Positions 25,833 to 34,248 of a DNA stretch of 64,000 nucleotides are shown here, piece by piece. Each line of letters opens with the position of its first letter. Position 1 is the first letter of the stretch. The position numbers and the translations under genes are program-made. Under the pieces are notes generated by a model. It had not been told where the DNA came from. It worked only from the letters and a program-made list of their open reading frames with translations, and searched no databases. This DNA comes from Flavobacteriaceae bacterium (GTDB lineage Bacteria; Bacteroidota; Bacteroidia; Flavobacteriales; Flavobacteriaceae): positions 69,901 through 133,900 of the forward strand of contig CANFHX010000004.1 in the NCBI GenBank assembly GCA_947446865.1. Reading direction: 5' to 3'.

Positions 25833-27682
25833 AAGGCAAATCTTTTATCAATATCTTCCACACGCATGGTGATGAAAGTTGGTTTTTGAAAAGGGGAAAC
25901 GTTAGGGTCTTTGCATGCAAATAGATTATTTACCAAATTTTCTTGTTCTTTTTCGGTTAAATAAGTTCCCGTTTTTACCGCCAAACTCTTAGCCATCGAT
26001 TTGGCAATGGTGTCGTTTTGGCTAAAACTACTATCGGGAATTCCGTCTTGCAAATCGCTTATTAATTGTTCTAAAACGGAGGCAACTTCACTTTCGGAAG
26101 TATTGGCAGGAATACCCGAAATTTGAAGATATTCTTCATTCAAAGTTTCAAAAACAAATCCGGTATTTTCTAATGCTGGTTGTAATTCGGTAATTATTTT
26201 CATCTCATTTGCAGAAAAATGAAACTGCAACGGAAACAATAATTGTTGGCTGGATGCTTGGTGCACCGTCATGTTCGTTAAAAACTGCTCGTACAAAACA
26301 CGTTGGTGCGCACGATGCTGGTTAATAATTACCATTCCCGATTTTATTGGACTTACAATATATTTTTTCTGAATTTGGTACGTATGTTTAGCAACTTGCT
26401 CCTCTTCTTTTTCATCAAAAAATGATGCAGTTACTTCTTCATTTTCAAAAGTAAAATTCTCCACTTCCAAGGTATCTTGTTTTAATCCTACATACAAACT
26501 CTCCCAACTTTGCGTAGTTTCTGCTTTTTTATAAGAAGAAGCGCCACCCGAAAAAGGACTCGATTGCTTTTCATCCGAAAAAGGATTGTAGGTTCTATCC
26601 ACTTGAACCGTTGGATATTCTGCATTTTTATTTTGGTAATCGTAAGGCGTATCCAAATTCGGATCTCTATCAAAATCTAATGCAGGTGCGACATTGAATT
26701 GCCCTAAACTGTGTTTTATAGCCGATCGCAAAATGGCATACAAGGCTTGTTCGTCATCAAACTTAATCTCCGTTTTAGTTGGATGAATATTAATATCTAT
26801 GGTATTGGGCGGCACATTTAAATAAATAAAATAACTAGGTTGTGCGCCATTAGGCAACAATCCATCGTAGGCATTCATCACCGCATGGTGCAAATAGCCA
26901 CTTTTTATGTATCTATCATTGACAAAAAAGAACTGCTCCGATTTATTTTTCTTAGCAAATTCTGGTTTACCTACAAATCCTTGAATGGTTACAATTTCGG
27001 TTTCTTCTTGAACCGGAACTAATTTTTCATTGGTTTTTCCCGAAAAAATATTTACAATTCGTTGTCGGAAATTGGAATTTGGCAAATTAAACATTTCACT
27101 TCCGTTGTGGTACATCGTGAAATAAATATTGGGATGCGCCAAAGCCACCCTTTGAAATTCATCCACAACATGACGAAACTCCACCGTTTCGGATTTAAGG
27201 AAATTACGTCGTGCCGGAATATTATAAAAAAGATTTTTCACTGCAAAGGAACTTCCTTTGGGCAAAACTGCAGGTTCTTGTGAAACAAATTTACTGCCTT
27301 CAATAATAATGTGGTTTCCTAGTTCTTCTTGATCTTGCTTGGTTTTCATCTCCACATGGGCAATCGCAGCAATAGAAGCCAATGCTTCTCCACGAAACCC
27401 TTTGGTATGCAAAGAAAATAAATCTTCGGCTTGACGAATTTTGGAAGTTGCATGGCGTTCAAAACACAAACGCGCATCGGTAACACTCATCCCTAGTCCG
27501 TTATCAATAACCTGAACCAATGCTTTTCCCGCATCTTTAATAATCAATTTAATATCGGTTGCTTTCGCATCGACTGCATTTTCTAGTAATTCTTTAACTA
27601 CAGATGCAGGCCTTTGTACTACTTCACCAGCAGCAATCTGGTTAGCAACGTGATCGGGAAGTAATTGAATTATGCTTGACAT
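25829..27682 (-). CDS. mutL: DNA mismatch repair protein MutL
   Basis: A 617-residue GHKL ATPase that links MutS to downstream repair. N-terminal motifs: ELLENAVDAKATDI (Glu31/Asn35), DNGLGM (60-65) and HTKGFRGEAL (92-101). A linker (about 335-430) precedes the C-terminal dimerisation domain. The usual endonuclease motif DQHAxxExxxxE is degenerate here (NQHRAHQRVLYE, 454-465: first Asp to Asn, first Glu to Gln), and the C-terminal CPHGRP-type motif reads SPFQKPT. This suggests lost or altered nicking activity. It overlaps the rhomboid gene by 4 bp. Confidence 0.97.
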   Translation of the reverse strand: MSSIIQLLPDHVANQIAAGEVVQRPASVVKELLENAVDAKATDIKLIIKDAGKALVQVIDNGLGMSVTDARLCFERHATSKIRQAEDLFSLHTKGFRGEALASIAAIAHVEMKTKQDQEELGNHIIIEGSKFVSQEPAVLPKGSSFAVKNLFYNIPARRNFLKSETVEFRHVVDEFQRVALAHPNIYFTMYHNGSEMFNLPNSNFRQRIVNIFSGKTNEKLVPVQEETEIVTIQGFVGKPEFAKKNKSEQFFFVNDRYIKSGYLHHAVMNAYDGLLPNGAQPSYFIYLNVPPNTIDINIHPTKTEIKFDDEQALYAILRSAIKHSLGQFNVAPALDFDRDPNLDTPYDYQNKNAEYPTVQVDRTYNPFSDEKQSSPFSGGASSYKKAETTQSWESLYVGLKQDTLEVENFTFENEEVTASFFDEKEEEQVAKHTYQIQKKYIVSPIKSGMVIINQHRAHQRVLYEQFLTNMTVHQASSQQLLFPLQFHFSANEMKIITELQPALENTGFVFETLNEEYLQISGIPANTSESEVASVLEQLISDLQDGIPDSSFSQNDTIAKSMAKSLAVKTGTYLTEKEQENLVNNLFACKDPNVSPFQKPTFITMRVEDIDKRFAL

Positions 27683-27683
27683 T

Positions 27684-27718
27684 TTTTAGGTTCTGGGTTC
27701 TAGGTTTTGGGTCTTAGG
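27684..27718. repeat. Heptad array next to the mutL start codon
   Basis: Five plus-strand units TTTTAGG, TTCTGGG, TTCTAGG, TTTTGGG, TCTTAGG end 1 bp upstream of the mutL ATG. They are related to the TTTAGGG units at 44382 and, in reverse complement, to the CCCAAAACCT units inside the methyltransferase gene. Confidence 0.85.
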
Positions 27719-27784
27719 AAAACAAAGTTAGCAAATTTAAGTAAAATCTATTGGTAAATATAGTTAAGAAGGTACTAAAAAAGG

Positions 27785-27812
27785 AAAACCTATTCGATTA
27801 GGAATAGGTTTT
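27785..27812 (-). terminator. Hairpin terminator of ribH
   Basis: An 11-bp perfect stem (27785-27795 with 27802-27812) has a 6-nt loop, with a T-rich tract on the minus strand downstream. It separates ribH from mutL. Confidence 0.8.
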
Positions 27813-27833
27813 ATATTTTGAAGTTTTAAAACG

Positions 27834-28331
27834 TTACTCTTTTTCGGAAATCCGTCTCAACTCGGCCATTTTAATAGCCGCAATAGCGGCTTCAGTTCCT
27901 TTATTTCCGTGAATTCCTCCACTTCTATCGATGGATTGTTGTTCGTTATTATCGGTTAACAAACAAAATATCACAGGCACATCGGTTTGTACATTCAAAT
28001 CTTTTATACCTTGGGTTACCCCTTCGCATACAAATTCAAAGTGCATTGTTTCGCCTTTAATTACACAACCTATAGTGATTACAACATCTACATTTTGGGT
28101 AACAATCATGCGTTGCGCACCATAAACCAATTCAAAACTTCCGGGAACGTTCCAACGAATGATGTTTTCTTGTACTGCTCCACAATCTAAAAGTGCAGCA
28201 AGAGTCCCGTTGTAAAGCCCTTCGGTGATGTGGTCGTTCCATTCTGAAACAACAATCCCAAACCGAAAATCTTTCGCATTTGGGATTGTGTTTTTATCGT
28301 AATTAGATAAATTCTTATTAGCTGTAGCCAT
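27834..28331 (-). CDS. ribH: 6,7-dimethyl-8-ribityllumazine synthase
   Basis: A 165-residue enzyme that condenses 5-amino-6-ribitylamino-uracil with dihydroxybutanone phosphate, the penultimate riboflavin step. Family blocks: FGIVVSEWN near 25-32, VPGSFELVYGAQRM near 62-75 and CVIKGETMHFEFVCEGVTQGI near 88-108 with the catalytic His. The C-terminal NKGTEAAIAAIKMAEL is standard. No other riboflavin gene is in the window. It follows the TPR gene through a heptad spacer and has its own terminator. Confidence 0.97.
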   Translation of the reverse strand: MATANKNLSNYDKNTIPNAKDFRFGIVVSEWNDHITEGLYNGTLAALLDCGAVQENIIRWNVPGSFELVYGAQRMIVTQNVDVVITIGCVIKGETMHFEFVCEGVTQGIKDLNVQTDVPVIFCLLTDNNEQQSIDRSGGIHGNKGTEAAIAAIKMAELRRISEKE

Positions 28332-28332
28332 T

Positions 28333-28395
28333 TTTAATTTTAGATATTAAATTTAAAATATTAGATATTTAAAATCTAATATTTAATATCAAATA
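28333..28395 (-). repeat. Heptad spacer array, nine TATNTAA-type units
   Basis: On the minus strand, from the base after the TAA stop (28396-28398): TATTTGA, TATTAAA, TATTAGA, TTTTAAA, TATCTAA, TATTTTA, AATTTAA, TATCTAA, AATTAAA, then A and the ribH ATG. This is the same family as 15698-15767 and 14870-14905. Confidence 0.88.
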
Positions 28396-29190
28396 TTATT
28401 GTGCCATTCCAATTAAAGCATCAATATTTTGTGCTTCTGGAGTTGCTTCGTATTTATCTTTAATTTCAGTGAAATATTTTAAAGCGTCTGCTTTATTTCC
28501 TAATTCCATTGCAGTTTGACCTGCTTTGAATAAATATCTAGGAGTTGTAAATTCATTGGTATTCATTCGTGCTGCTTTTTCGTAGAACTCTAATGCTTTT
28601 TTAGCATCATTTTTCTGAGACCAAGCATCACCAATTGCACCAGTAGCAATAGCACCTAAGAAATAATCTTTAGAAGTAAATTTCTCTAAGTATTGAATTG
28701 CAACATCGTATTTTTTTAAATTCAAATTAGCAATACCTGCATAATAATTAGCAACATTACCAGAATCAGTCCCAGCATATTGATCTGCAATACCTACTGC
28801 TCCTTGTTTTCCTTCTGATCCTTTCAATACCAATGTATATAATGAATCTTGTGATTTAGGATTGGTAGCATCTGCAGCCAATTGGAAATTTTGTTGTGCT
28901 ACGAATAAATCAGAAGTAGCTTCTACTTCTTTAGGCTCTGCAACAAATTTTTGGTAAGACAAATAACCAACAGTTACAACAACTATAGCAGTCAATGCAC
29001 CTAATATATATTTTTGGTTTGCAGCAACCCAGTCTTCAATTTTGGAAGCACTGTCATCTAACGTATCGAAAGCTTTAGCTGTAACACTATCTTTTGCATC
29101 TACATTTGGTGTATCTTCGATGAAATTATTATCTAACCTCTCTTCTTTTTCTTTTGGTGCTTTGTAACCTCTTTTATTATAAGTTGCCAT
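28396..29190 (-). CDS. Tetratricopeptide-repeat membrane protein (YfgM-like)
   Basis: A 264-residue protein. A charged cytoplasmic N-terminus (1-55) precedes a single membrane helix (about 61-78) and a periplasmic helical-repeat domain (about 95-264), with TPR-like pairs such as NVANYYAGIANLNLKKYDVAIQYL and DALKYFTEIKDKY. The topology matches the YfgM/UPF0070 group that assists envelope protein folding in Proteobacteria; the same role here is inference. It is transcribed divergently from recF. Confidence 0.9.
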   Translation of the reverse strand: MATYNKRGYKAPKEKEERLDNNFIEDTPNVDAKDSVTAKAFDTLDDSASKIEDWVAANQKYILGALTAIVVVTVGYLSYQKFVAEPKEVEATSDLFVAQQNFQLAADATNPKSQDSLYTLVLKGSEGKQGAVGIADQYAGTDSGNVANYYAGIANLNLKKYDVAIQYLEKFTSKDYFLGAIATGAIGDAWSQKNDAKKALEFYEKAARMNTNEFTTPRYLFKAGQTAMELGNKADALKYFTEIKDKYEATPEAQNIDALIGMAQ

Positions 29191-29211
29191 TTAATTTTGA
29201 TTTAGTGTGTG

Positions 29212-29219
29212 CAAAAATA
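29212..29219 (-). promoter_or_regulatory. -7 box of the TPR gene
   Basis: TATTTTTG on the minus strand, 22 nt upstream of the ATG at 29190. The -33 region has T-rich sequence but no clear TTG. Confidence 0.55.
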
Positions 29220-29297
29220 AAATTTTTATTGATAATTAAAAGCGATTTTTGTCGATATTTTTCAATAATTTGCACGCTCTTAAAAAAAGCAGAAAAT

Positions 29298-29305
29298 TAA
29301 TTTTG
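29298..29305 (+). promoter_or_regulatory. -7 box of recF
   Basis: TAATTTTG is a perfect TAnnTTTG 29 nt upstream of the recF ATG. A TTG at 29270-29272 is 25 nt away, slightly beyond the usual spacing. Confidence 0.55.
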
Positions 29306-29334
29306 CTTTTCGTAGTATTTGTAAGCCATCACAC

Positions 29335-30414
29335 ATGTTTTTAAAAAAAATTTCTTTATTCAATTATAAAAATTTTTCGGAAGCAACCTTCGAATTTGAC
29401 ACCAAAATCAATTGTTTTGTTGGAAAAAACGGTGTTGGAAAGACAAATGTGCTCGATGCAATCTATCATTTAGCCAACGGAAAAAGTTATTTTAATCCGC
29501 TTGCAGTTCAAAATATAAAACACCAAGAGGAGTTTTTTGTTATTGATGGCGAATTTGAAAAAGCAGAACGAATCGAACAAATTGTAAGCAGTTTTAAAAA
29601 AGGACAAAAGAAAATCCTAAAACGAAACAGCAAACCTTATGAGAAATTTTCGGATCATATCGGATTTATTCCTTTGGTAATTATTTCCCCTGCCGATAAT
29701 GATTTGATTATTGAAGGAAGCGAAACCCGAAGAAAATTTATGGATAACGTGATTTCGCAATTGGATTCCTCCTATTTACAAGGACTAATTCAATACCAAA
29801 AAATCCTTAGCCAACGTAATGCTTTACTAAAATATTTCGCATTAAATCATGTCTTTGATAACGATACTTTATCTATTTACAACGAACAATTGAATGGTTT
29901 AGGACAAACTATTTTCGAAAAAAGAAAACAATTTATAGAAGAATTTTTACCCATTTTCAACAAGCACCACCAAACCATTACCGATTCTAGCGAAACGGTG
30001 CAATTGGTTTATGAGAGCCACTTATTGGAGTACGATACCTTAAGTTTATTAGAGCAGAATTTGGCAAAAGACCGTGCTTTACAATATACCTCGGTTGGAA
30101 TTCACAAAGACGATTTAGCATTTCAAATCGACAATTATCCCATAAAGAAATTTGGATCGCAAGGACAACAAAAGTCTTTTTTAATTGCTTTAAAATTGGC
30201 GCAATTTGAATTTGTAAAAAAACAATCGGGCGAGAAACCAATTTTGCTTTTGGATGATATTTTTGACAAATTAGATGAAACCCGAGTAAGTAAAATTGTG
30301 GAAATGGTAAATCAGGAAGAATTCGGGCAATTATTTATTTCCGATACCCATCCCGAACGTACTGAAAACATTGTAAAAACCACCCACCAGAGTTATAAAA
30401 TATTTAACTTGTAA
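29335..30414 (+). CDS. recF: DNA replication and repair protein RecF
   Basis: A 359-residue SMC-like ATPase that helps load RecA at single-strand gaps with RecO and RecR. Walker A is GKNGVGKTN (about 29-37), the ABC-type signature region is [18 protein letters not shown] near 275-292, and Walker B is [12 protein letters not shown] near 300-311, with the D-loop following. Length and order match the family. It is not next to dnaA/dnaN, which is normal for Bacteroidetes. Confidence 0.96.
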   Translation: MFLKKISLFNYKNFSEATFEFDTKINCFVGKNGVGKTNVLDAIYHLANGKSYFNPLAVQNIKHQEEFFVIDGEFEKAERIEQIVSSFKKGQKKILKRNSKPYEKFSDHIGFIPLVIISPADNDLIIEGSETRRKFMDNVISQLDSSYLQGLIQYQKILSQRNALLKYFALNHVFDNDTLSIYNEQLNGLGQTIFEKRKQFIEEFLPIFNKHHQTITDSSETVQLVYESHLLEYDTLSLLEQNLAKDRALQYTSVGIHKDDLAFQIDNYPIKKFGSQGQQKSFLIALKLAQFEFVKKQSGEKPILLLDDIFDKLDETRVSKIVEMVNQEEFGQLFISDTHPERTENIVKTTHQSYKIFNL

Positions 30415-30425
30415 CTTTTGCTACA

Positions 30426-30453
30426 TTGTTCTATTTTTACTTAATTAATTTTG
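30426..30453 (+). promoter_or_regulatory. Bacteroidetes-type promoter of the rhodanese-thioredoxin gene
   Basis: TTG (30426-30428), 17-nt spacer, TAATTTTG (30446-30453). It overlaps the TTG at 30451 that would give a longer reading frame and so supports the ATG at 30469 as the start. Confidence 0.75.
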
Positions 30454-30468
30454 ACAAAAAAATTACTT

Positions 30469-31164
30469 ATGAAGACAAAAATCGTTTCCTTATTCGCAAT
30501 GCTATTCCTATTAATAGGATGTCAAAAAGAAAATTCCAAAGAAATTCAAACCGTAGATTCTAAAGTTTTTGAAGAAAAACTAAAAGCAACCGAAAACCCA
30601 CAATTAATAGACGTTAGAACTCCTGAGGAATTCAGCGTAGAACATTTAAAAAATGCGGTAAACATAAATTGGAATGGCGCTTCCTTTGTTACGGATGCCG
30701 TAAAATACGACAAATCCAAACCGGTTTTTGTGTATTGCAAAGCAGGTGGAAGAAGCAGTGAAGCAGCGGCAAAATTAAAAGAATTGGGATTTCAAGAAAT
30801 CTACAATTTGGATGGTGGAATTATGAAATGGACGGGCGAAAAAACTAGAATTTCGAATACCGAACGAATTGGAATAACCGCTGCGGATTATGACAAACTA
30901 ATACACTCTGGTAAAAAAGTAGTCATTAACTTCTTTGCCGAATGGTGTGGCCCTTGCAAAAAAATGGAGCCTTACCTACTCCAAATGCAAGAAGAATTTA
31001 AAGGAAAAATAAAAATAGAACGATTGGATGCCGATGCCAATAAATCGATGACAGACGAAATGAAAATCGACGGATTGCCGGTAATCCTAATCTATGAAAA
31101 TGGTACCGAAGTTTGGAGACACTTTGGGTATTTGTCGGAAGAAGATTTGAGAAAAAAGTTGTAG
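30469..31164 (+). CDS. Rhodanese-thioredoxin fusion lipoprotein
   Basis: A 231-residue lipoprotein (lipobox LIGC, Cys18). Residues about 28-125 form a rhodanese domain with catalytic Cys90 in YCKAGGRS. Residues about 132-231 form a thioredoxin domain with the redox motif WCGPC (159-163). A rhodanese transfers sulfane sulfur and a thioredoxin reduces disulfides, so it may handle sulfur or protein thiols in the periplasm. A frame extending to a TTG at 30451 is rejected because of the promoter. The array of AAGNNGG heptads begins at the base after its TAG stop. Confidence 0.93.
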   Translation: MKTKIVSLFAMLFLLIGCQKENSKEIQTVDSKVFEEKLKATENPQLIDVRTPEEFSVEHLKNAVNINWNGASFVTDAVKYDKSKPVFVYCKAGGRSSEAAAKLKELGFQEIYNLDGGIMKWTGEKTRISNTERIGITAADYDKLIHSGKKVVINFFAEWCGPCKKMEPYLLQMQEEFKGKIKIERLDADANKSMTDEMKIDGLPVILIYENGTEVWRHFGYLSEEDLRKKL

Positions 31165-31220
31165 AAGTGGGAAGTGGGAAGATGGAAGTGGGAAGATGGA
31201 AGCGGGAAGATGGAAGATGG
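31165..31220 (+). repeat. Heptad tandem array, eight AAGNNGG units
   Basis: AAGTGGG, AAGTGGG, AAGATGG, AAGTGGG, AAGATGG, AAGCGGG, AAGATGG, AAGATGG start at the base directly after the TAG stop at 31162-31164. The 7-nt register continues with weaker similarity to the next ATG at 31320 (e.g. CTCATAA, ACTTCTA, AACTCAT, AAACTTA at 31284-31311). It is the same family as 3007-3069. Confidence 0.97.
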
Positions 31221-31319
31221 AAGTTCGTAATAGGAAATACAAGGCATGAAATATTTAAAAACTAATGAGGTTAATTATCTAAACTCATAAACTTCTAAAC
31301 TCATAAACTTATTTAAAAA

Positions 31320-31994
31320 ATGATAACAAAAGAAGCATTGCAATTTCTATCCGATTTAATTGCAAATAACAATACCGAGTGGATGCACGCCAATAAAAAG
31401 CGGTACGAAAATTATAAAAAAGACTACCATAGTTTTATTACTTCTATTTTGGCAGAAATGAAACCTTTGGATAAATCGTTAGAGGCTTTGGAAGTGAAAA
31501 ATTGCACTTTTAGAATCAATCGGGACATTCGTTTTTCTAAAGACAAATCGCCTTACAAAACCAACATGGGCGTTTGGATGTCACAAGATAAAAATCGGAA
31601 AAATGCTCCTGGATATTACATTCATTTTGAAACTGGAAACTGCTTCATTGCAGGTGGTGTTTGGTGTCCGGAAGTAGGGGAACTAAAACAAATCCGTAAA
31701 GAAATTGAATTTTTTCATGATGATTTGGAGGCTATTATATCCAATAAAAACTTCCAAAAAGAATTCAATCAATTGGATCGTGGCGAAAATAATGTTTTGA
31801 AAAAAGCCCCAAAAGACTTTGACCCCAACCATCCCGCAATTGAGTTTTTAAAACTAAAAAGTTTTACCGCTTCCCATAAAATTTCAGAAATTAATTTCTC
31901 GGAACCCGATTTTAGCAAGAAAATTGCTCAAAAGCTAATCACTTTAAAACCGCTAAACGACTTTTTAAGTAGAGCGTTGGAAACGGAAGAATAA
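31320..31994 (+). CDS. DUF2461 domain-containing protein
   Basis: A 224-residue cytosolic protein of the DUF2461/TIGR02453 family, widespread in Bacteroidetes and of unknown function. Family blocks: FLSDLIANNNTEWMHANKKRYE near 9-30, FRINRDIRFSKDKSPYKTNMGVWMS near 63-87 and the GYYIHFETGNCFIAGGVWCPE segment near 98-118. The methyltransferase gene follows after 11 bp. It lies behind a 155-bp spacer that is mostly heptad repeats. Confidence 0.93.
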   Translation: MITKEALQFLSDLIANNNTEWMHANKKRYENYKKDYHSFITSILAEMKPLDKSLEALEVKNCTFRINRDIRFSKDKSPYKTNMGVWMSQDKNRKNAPGYYIHFETGNCFIAGGVWCPEVGELKQIRKEIEFFHDDLEAIISNKNFQKEFNQLDRGENNVLKKAPKDFDPNHPAIEFLKLKSFTASHKISEINFSEPDFSKKIAQKLITLKPLNDFLSRALETEE

Positions 31995-32005
31995 CCTACA
32001 ATTGC

Positions 32006-32836
32006 ATGTTGCACCCAATAAAATCGTACTTCAACTTCCTATGGAACTCCAAGAACCAACACGGAGTGCATTCGCCATTTGTATATAATTTGGTTACAAA
32101 ATGCTTTTATGACACTACAAAACACCCGGAATATTCTATTTTAAAAGCATACAGAAATTCACTTTTAGCAAATAAAGAAACCATCGAAGTTACTGATTTT
32201 GGTGCTGGTTCTAGGGTGTTCAAAAGTAATCACAGAGCCATTTCTCAAATTGCAAAAACCGCAGGGATTTCCTCCAAAAGAGCCAAATTATTATTTAGAA
32301 TTGTAAACTATTTGCAACCTGAGAATATTTTAGAAATTGGAACTTCTTTAGGATTAGCCACTTCTGCCCTATCTTTAGGACTCGAGGCGAAGACGAACAG
32401 AGCGAAGCTAAATAAAAATGCTAAAATCACGACATTAGAAGGATGTTCAAATACAATGGCAATTGCAAAAAATCAATGTCAATTGCAAAATCTAAACAAC
32501 ATTGATTTTATAAATACCGAATTTTCAAGTTACCTCACAACCCAAAACCTACAACCCAAAACCTACAACCCACAACCTACAACCTACAACCTCATCTACT
32601 TCGACGGCAATCATTCTAAAAAAGCAACCCTAGAATATTTTGAACTTTTACTACCAACAATCACCAACAATTCCGTTTGGATTTTTGATGATATTCACTG
32701 GAGTCGAGATATGGAAGATGCTTGGAAAATCATAAAAAATCATCCTAAAGTTAACGTAACTATAGACACTTTCCAATGGGGAATTGTTTTCTTTAGACGC
32801 GAACAAAAGAAAGAGCATTTTGTAATTCGGGTTTGA
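32006..32836 (+). CDS. Class I SAM-dependent methyltransferase with repeat insertion
   Basis: A 276-residue Rossmann methyltransferase. The SAM motif is ILEIGTSLGLATSAL near 109-123, with acidic LEG near 151, IYFDGNHSKKATLEYF near 197-212 and DDIHWSRDMEDAW near 226-238, resembling the O-methyltransferase MT_24 type. Residues about 177-196 (Thr/Gln/Asn/Pro/Tyr-rich) are encoded by an in-frame 7-bp tandem array (32537-32592) and look like a non-domain insertion between beta-4 and beta-5. A second Lys/Arg/Asn segment near 130-143 may be another insertion. Its last 23 codons are duplicated at 34249-34324. Confidence 0.9.
   Translation: MLHPIKSYFNFLWNSKNQHGVHSPFVYNLVTKCFYDTTKHPEYSILKAYRNSLLANKETIEVTDFGAGSRVFKSNHRAISQIAKTAGISSKRAKLLFRIVNYLQPENILEIGTSLGLATSALSLGLEAKTNRAKLNKNAKITTLEGCSNTMAIAKNQCQLQNLNNIDFINTEFSSYLTTQNLQPKTYNPQPTTYNLIYFDGNHSKKATLEYFELLLPTITNNSVWIFDDIHWSRDMEDAWKIIKNHPKVNVTIDTFQWGIVFFRREQKKEHFVIRV
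32537..32592 (+). repeat. Heptad tandem array inside the methyltransferase coding region
   Basis: Eight units, ACAACCC, AAAACCT, ACAACCC, AAAACCT, ACAACCC, ACAACCT, ACAACCT, ACAACCT, are translated in frame as a low-complexity segment. In reverse complement the units resemble the AGG/GGG-ended heptads beside mutL and after the aminotransferase. Confidence 0.95.
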
Positions 32837-32843
32837 TTTTATT
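32768..32843 (+). repeat. Direct repeat copy 1 (methyltransferase 3' end)
   Basis: 76 bp starting ACTTTCCAATGGG and ending GGGTTTGATTTTATT, spanning the last 23 codons and stop of the methyltransferase. It matches 34249-34324 at 70 of 76 positions in the same orientation and brackets the RCC1 gene. Confidence 0.95.
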
Positions 32844-34203
32844 CCTTTATAAACTTTTGAAAATTTGTTATTCCATTAATAGTAACGGAAACAAAATAAA
32901 TCCCGGATTCCAAATTCTGAACATTAATTTGAGTGGAATTGTTTTTTTGATGTAGTATCACTTTACCCATCAAATCAACAACAGTACAATTCTCTATTTC
33001 ATTTTCATTTGAAATAATATTTAATACAGAATTAGCCGGATTTGGATAAATCGTAAATGATTTATTCGTTTCATTTTTAACAGTACCCATTGTTAAGCAA
33101 GCAGTAGAAATTGGAATTAAAGAGATTGAATTATTCCCGACTCCTAATTCACCATAAAAATTATAACCCCATCTAGATAAGGAACCGTCCGTTTTTAAAC
33201 CAATAGTATGGTATTCACCTATATCTGCAAATTGCCAATTAGTATCCGTGGATATTTGAGTAAAAACTGGTTTATCTATAGTGGTACCATCTCCAATCAT
33301 ACCCAATAAATTATAACCACAAGTCCATAAAGTACCATTATTTTTTATTGCTAGTGAATTATATTTTCCAATTCCAATACTTTTCCAATTCGATTCATTT
33401 CCAATTTGAGTCAATAAATATTTTATATTAGTTGAACCATCACCTAATCTTCCATCAGAATTTAATCCTGTAGAAAAAATAGTGCCACCTTCTTTTAAAG
33501 CTAATGTATGGTATTCTCCTGCTAAAGCAGAACTCCAGTTATTTGCAGTTCCTATTTGAATTGGAACATAAGAATTAATATTATTCCCATTTCCAAATTG
33601 TCCATAAAAATTATAACCCCAAGCCCATAAAGTACCATTATTTTTTATTGCTATGGAATGGGTTGGACCTGCAGAAATTTTGGCCCAATCAGTAGCTGCT
33701 CCTATTTGTGTGGGAACATTTTTATCAATTAAAGTTCCATCACCCAATTGCCCATAATTTGAATTAAAACCCCATGCCCACAAAGTGCCATTATTTTTTA
33801 ATGCCAAATTTGACCAATAGGTTGCCGAAATTGTTTTCCAGTCGTTAGCAGTACCTATTTGAATTGGAACTGTACTATCTGTATTAGTGCCATTACCAAG
33901 TTCTCCATAAAAATTATAACCCCAAGCCCACAAAGTTCCATCCGTTTTTATTGCTAAGGTATGACTTTCTCCAGCAGAGACCATCTTCCAATTAGTATCT
34001 GTGCCTACCTGAACAAAATAGTTTTTATCCGTTGTGGTGCCATCTCCTAATTGTCCATTCCAATTTACTCCGCATGCCCACAAAGTGCCATCCGTTTTTA
34101 TACCTAAAGTTGTATAAATACCAGCTGAAACAGATTGCCAACATTGCGCATTACTAATATAAAATAAATTCAAAAGCACAATTAAAAGTATAGATTTTCT
34201 CAT
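32839..34203 (-). CDS. RCC1-repeat beta-propeller with T9SS type A sorting domain
   Basis: A 454-residue secreted protein. Signal peptide about 1-19. Seven RCC1 repeats of about 51 residues (about 22-375), each with the pattern SAG-H-LAIK-DGTLWAWGYN-GQLGDGT, predict a seven-bladed propeller. A type A sorting domain (about 385-454) has FTIYPNPANSVLNI, VDLMGKVIL, LESGIYFVSV and FQKFIKE. It is probably exported by type IX secretion to the surface, with an unknown binding partner. It is convergent with the methyltransferase, its stop overlaps the end of direct repeat copy 1, and copy 2 lies upstream, which marks it as an inserted unit. Confidence 0.93.
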   Translation of the reverse strand: MRKSILLIVLLNLFYISNAQCWQSVSAGIYTTLGIKTDGTLWACGVNWNGQLGDGTTTDKNYFVQVGTDTNWKMVSAGESHTLAIKTDGTLWAWGYNFYGELGNGTNTDSTVPIQIGTANDWKTISATYWSNLALKNNGTLWAWGFNSNYGQLGDGTLIDKNVPTQIGAATDWAKISAGPTHSIAIKNNGTLWAWGYNFYGQFGNGNNINSYVPIQIGTANNWSSALAGEYHTLALKEGGTIFSTGLNSDGRLGDGSTNIKYLLTQIGNESNWKSIGIGKYNSLAIKNNGTLWTCGYNLLGMIGDGTTIDKPVFTQISTDTNWQFADIGEYHTIGLKTDGSLSRWGYNFYGELGVGNNSISLIPISTACLTMGTVKNETNKSFTIYPNPANSVLNIISNENEIENCTVVDLMGKVILHQKNNSTQINVQNLESGIYFVSVTINGITNFQKFIKE

Positions 34204-34248
34204 TTAAGTTTGATTATGTATCGAATATAATAAAAATACAATCAATTT

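Noticed and set aside
30451..30468. TTG start for the rhodanese-thioredoxin gene
   Set aside because: It lies inside the TAATTTTG -7 box; the ATG at 30469 gives a clean lipoprotein signal.
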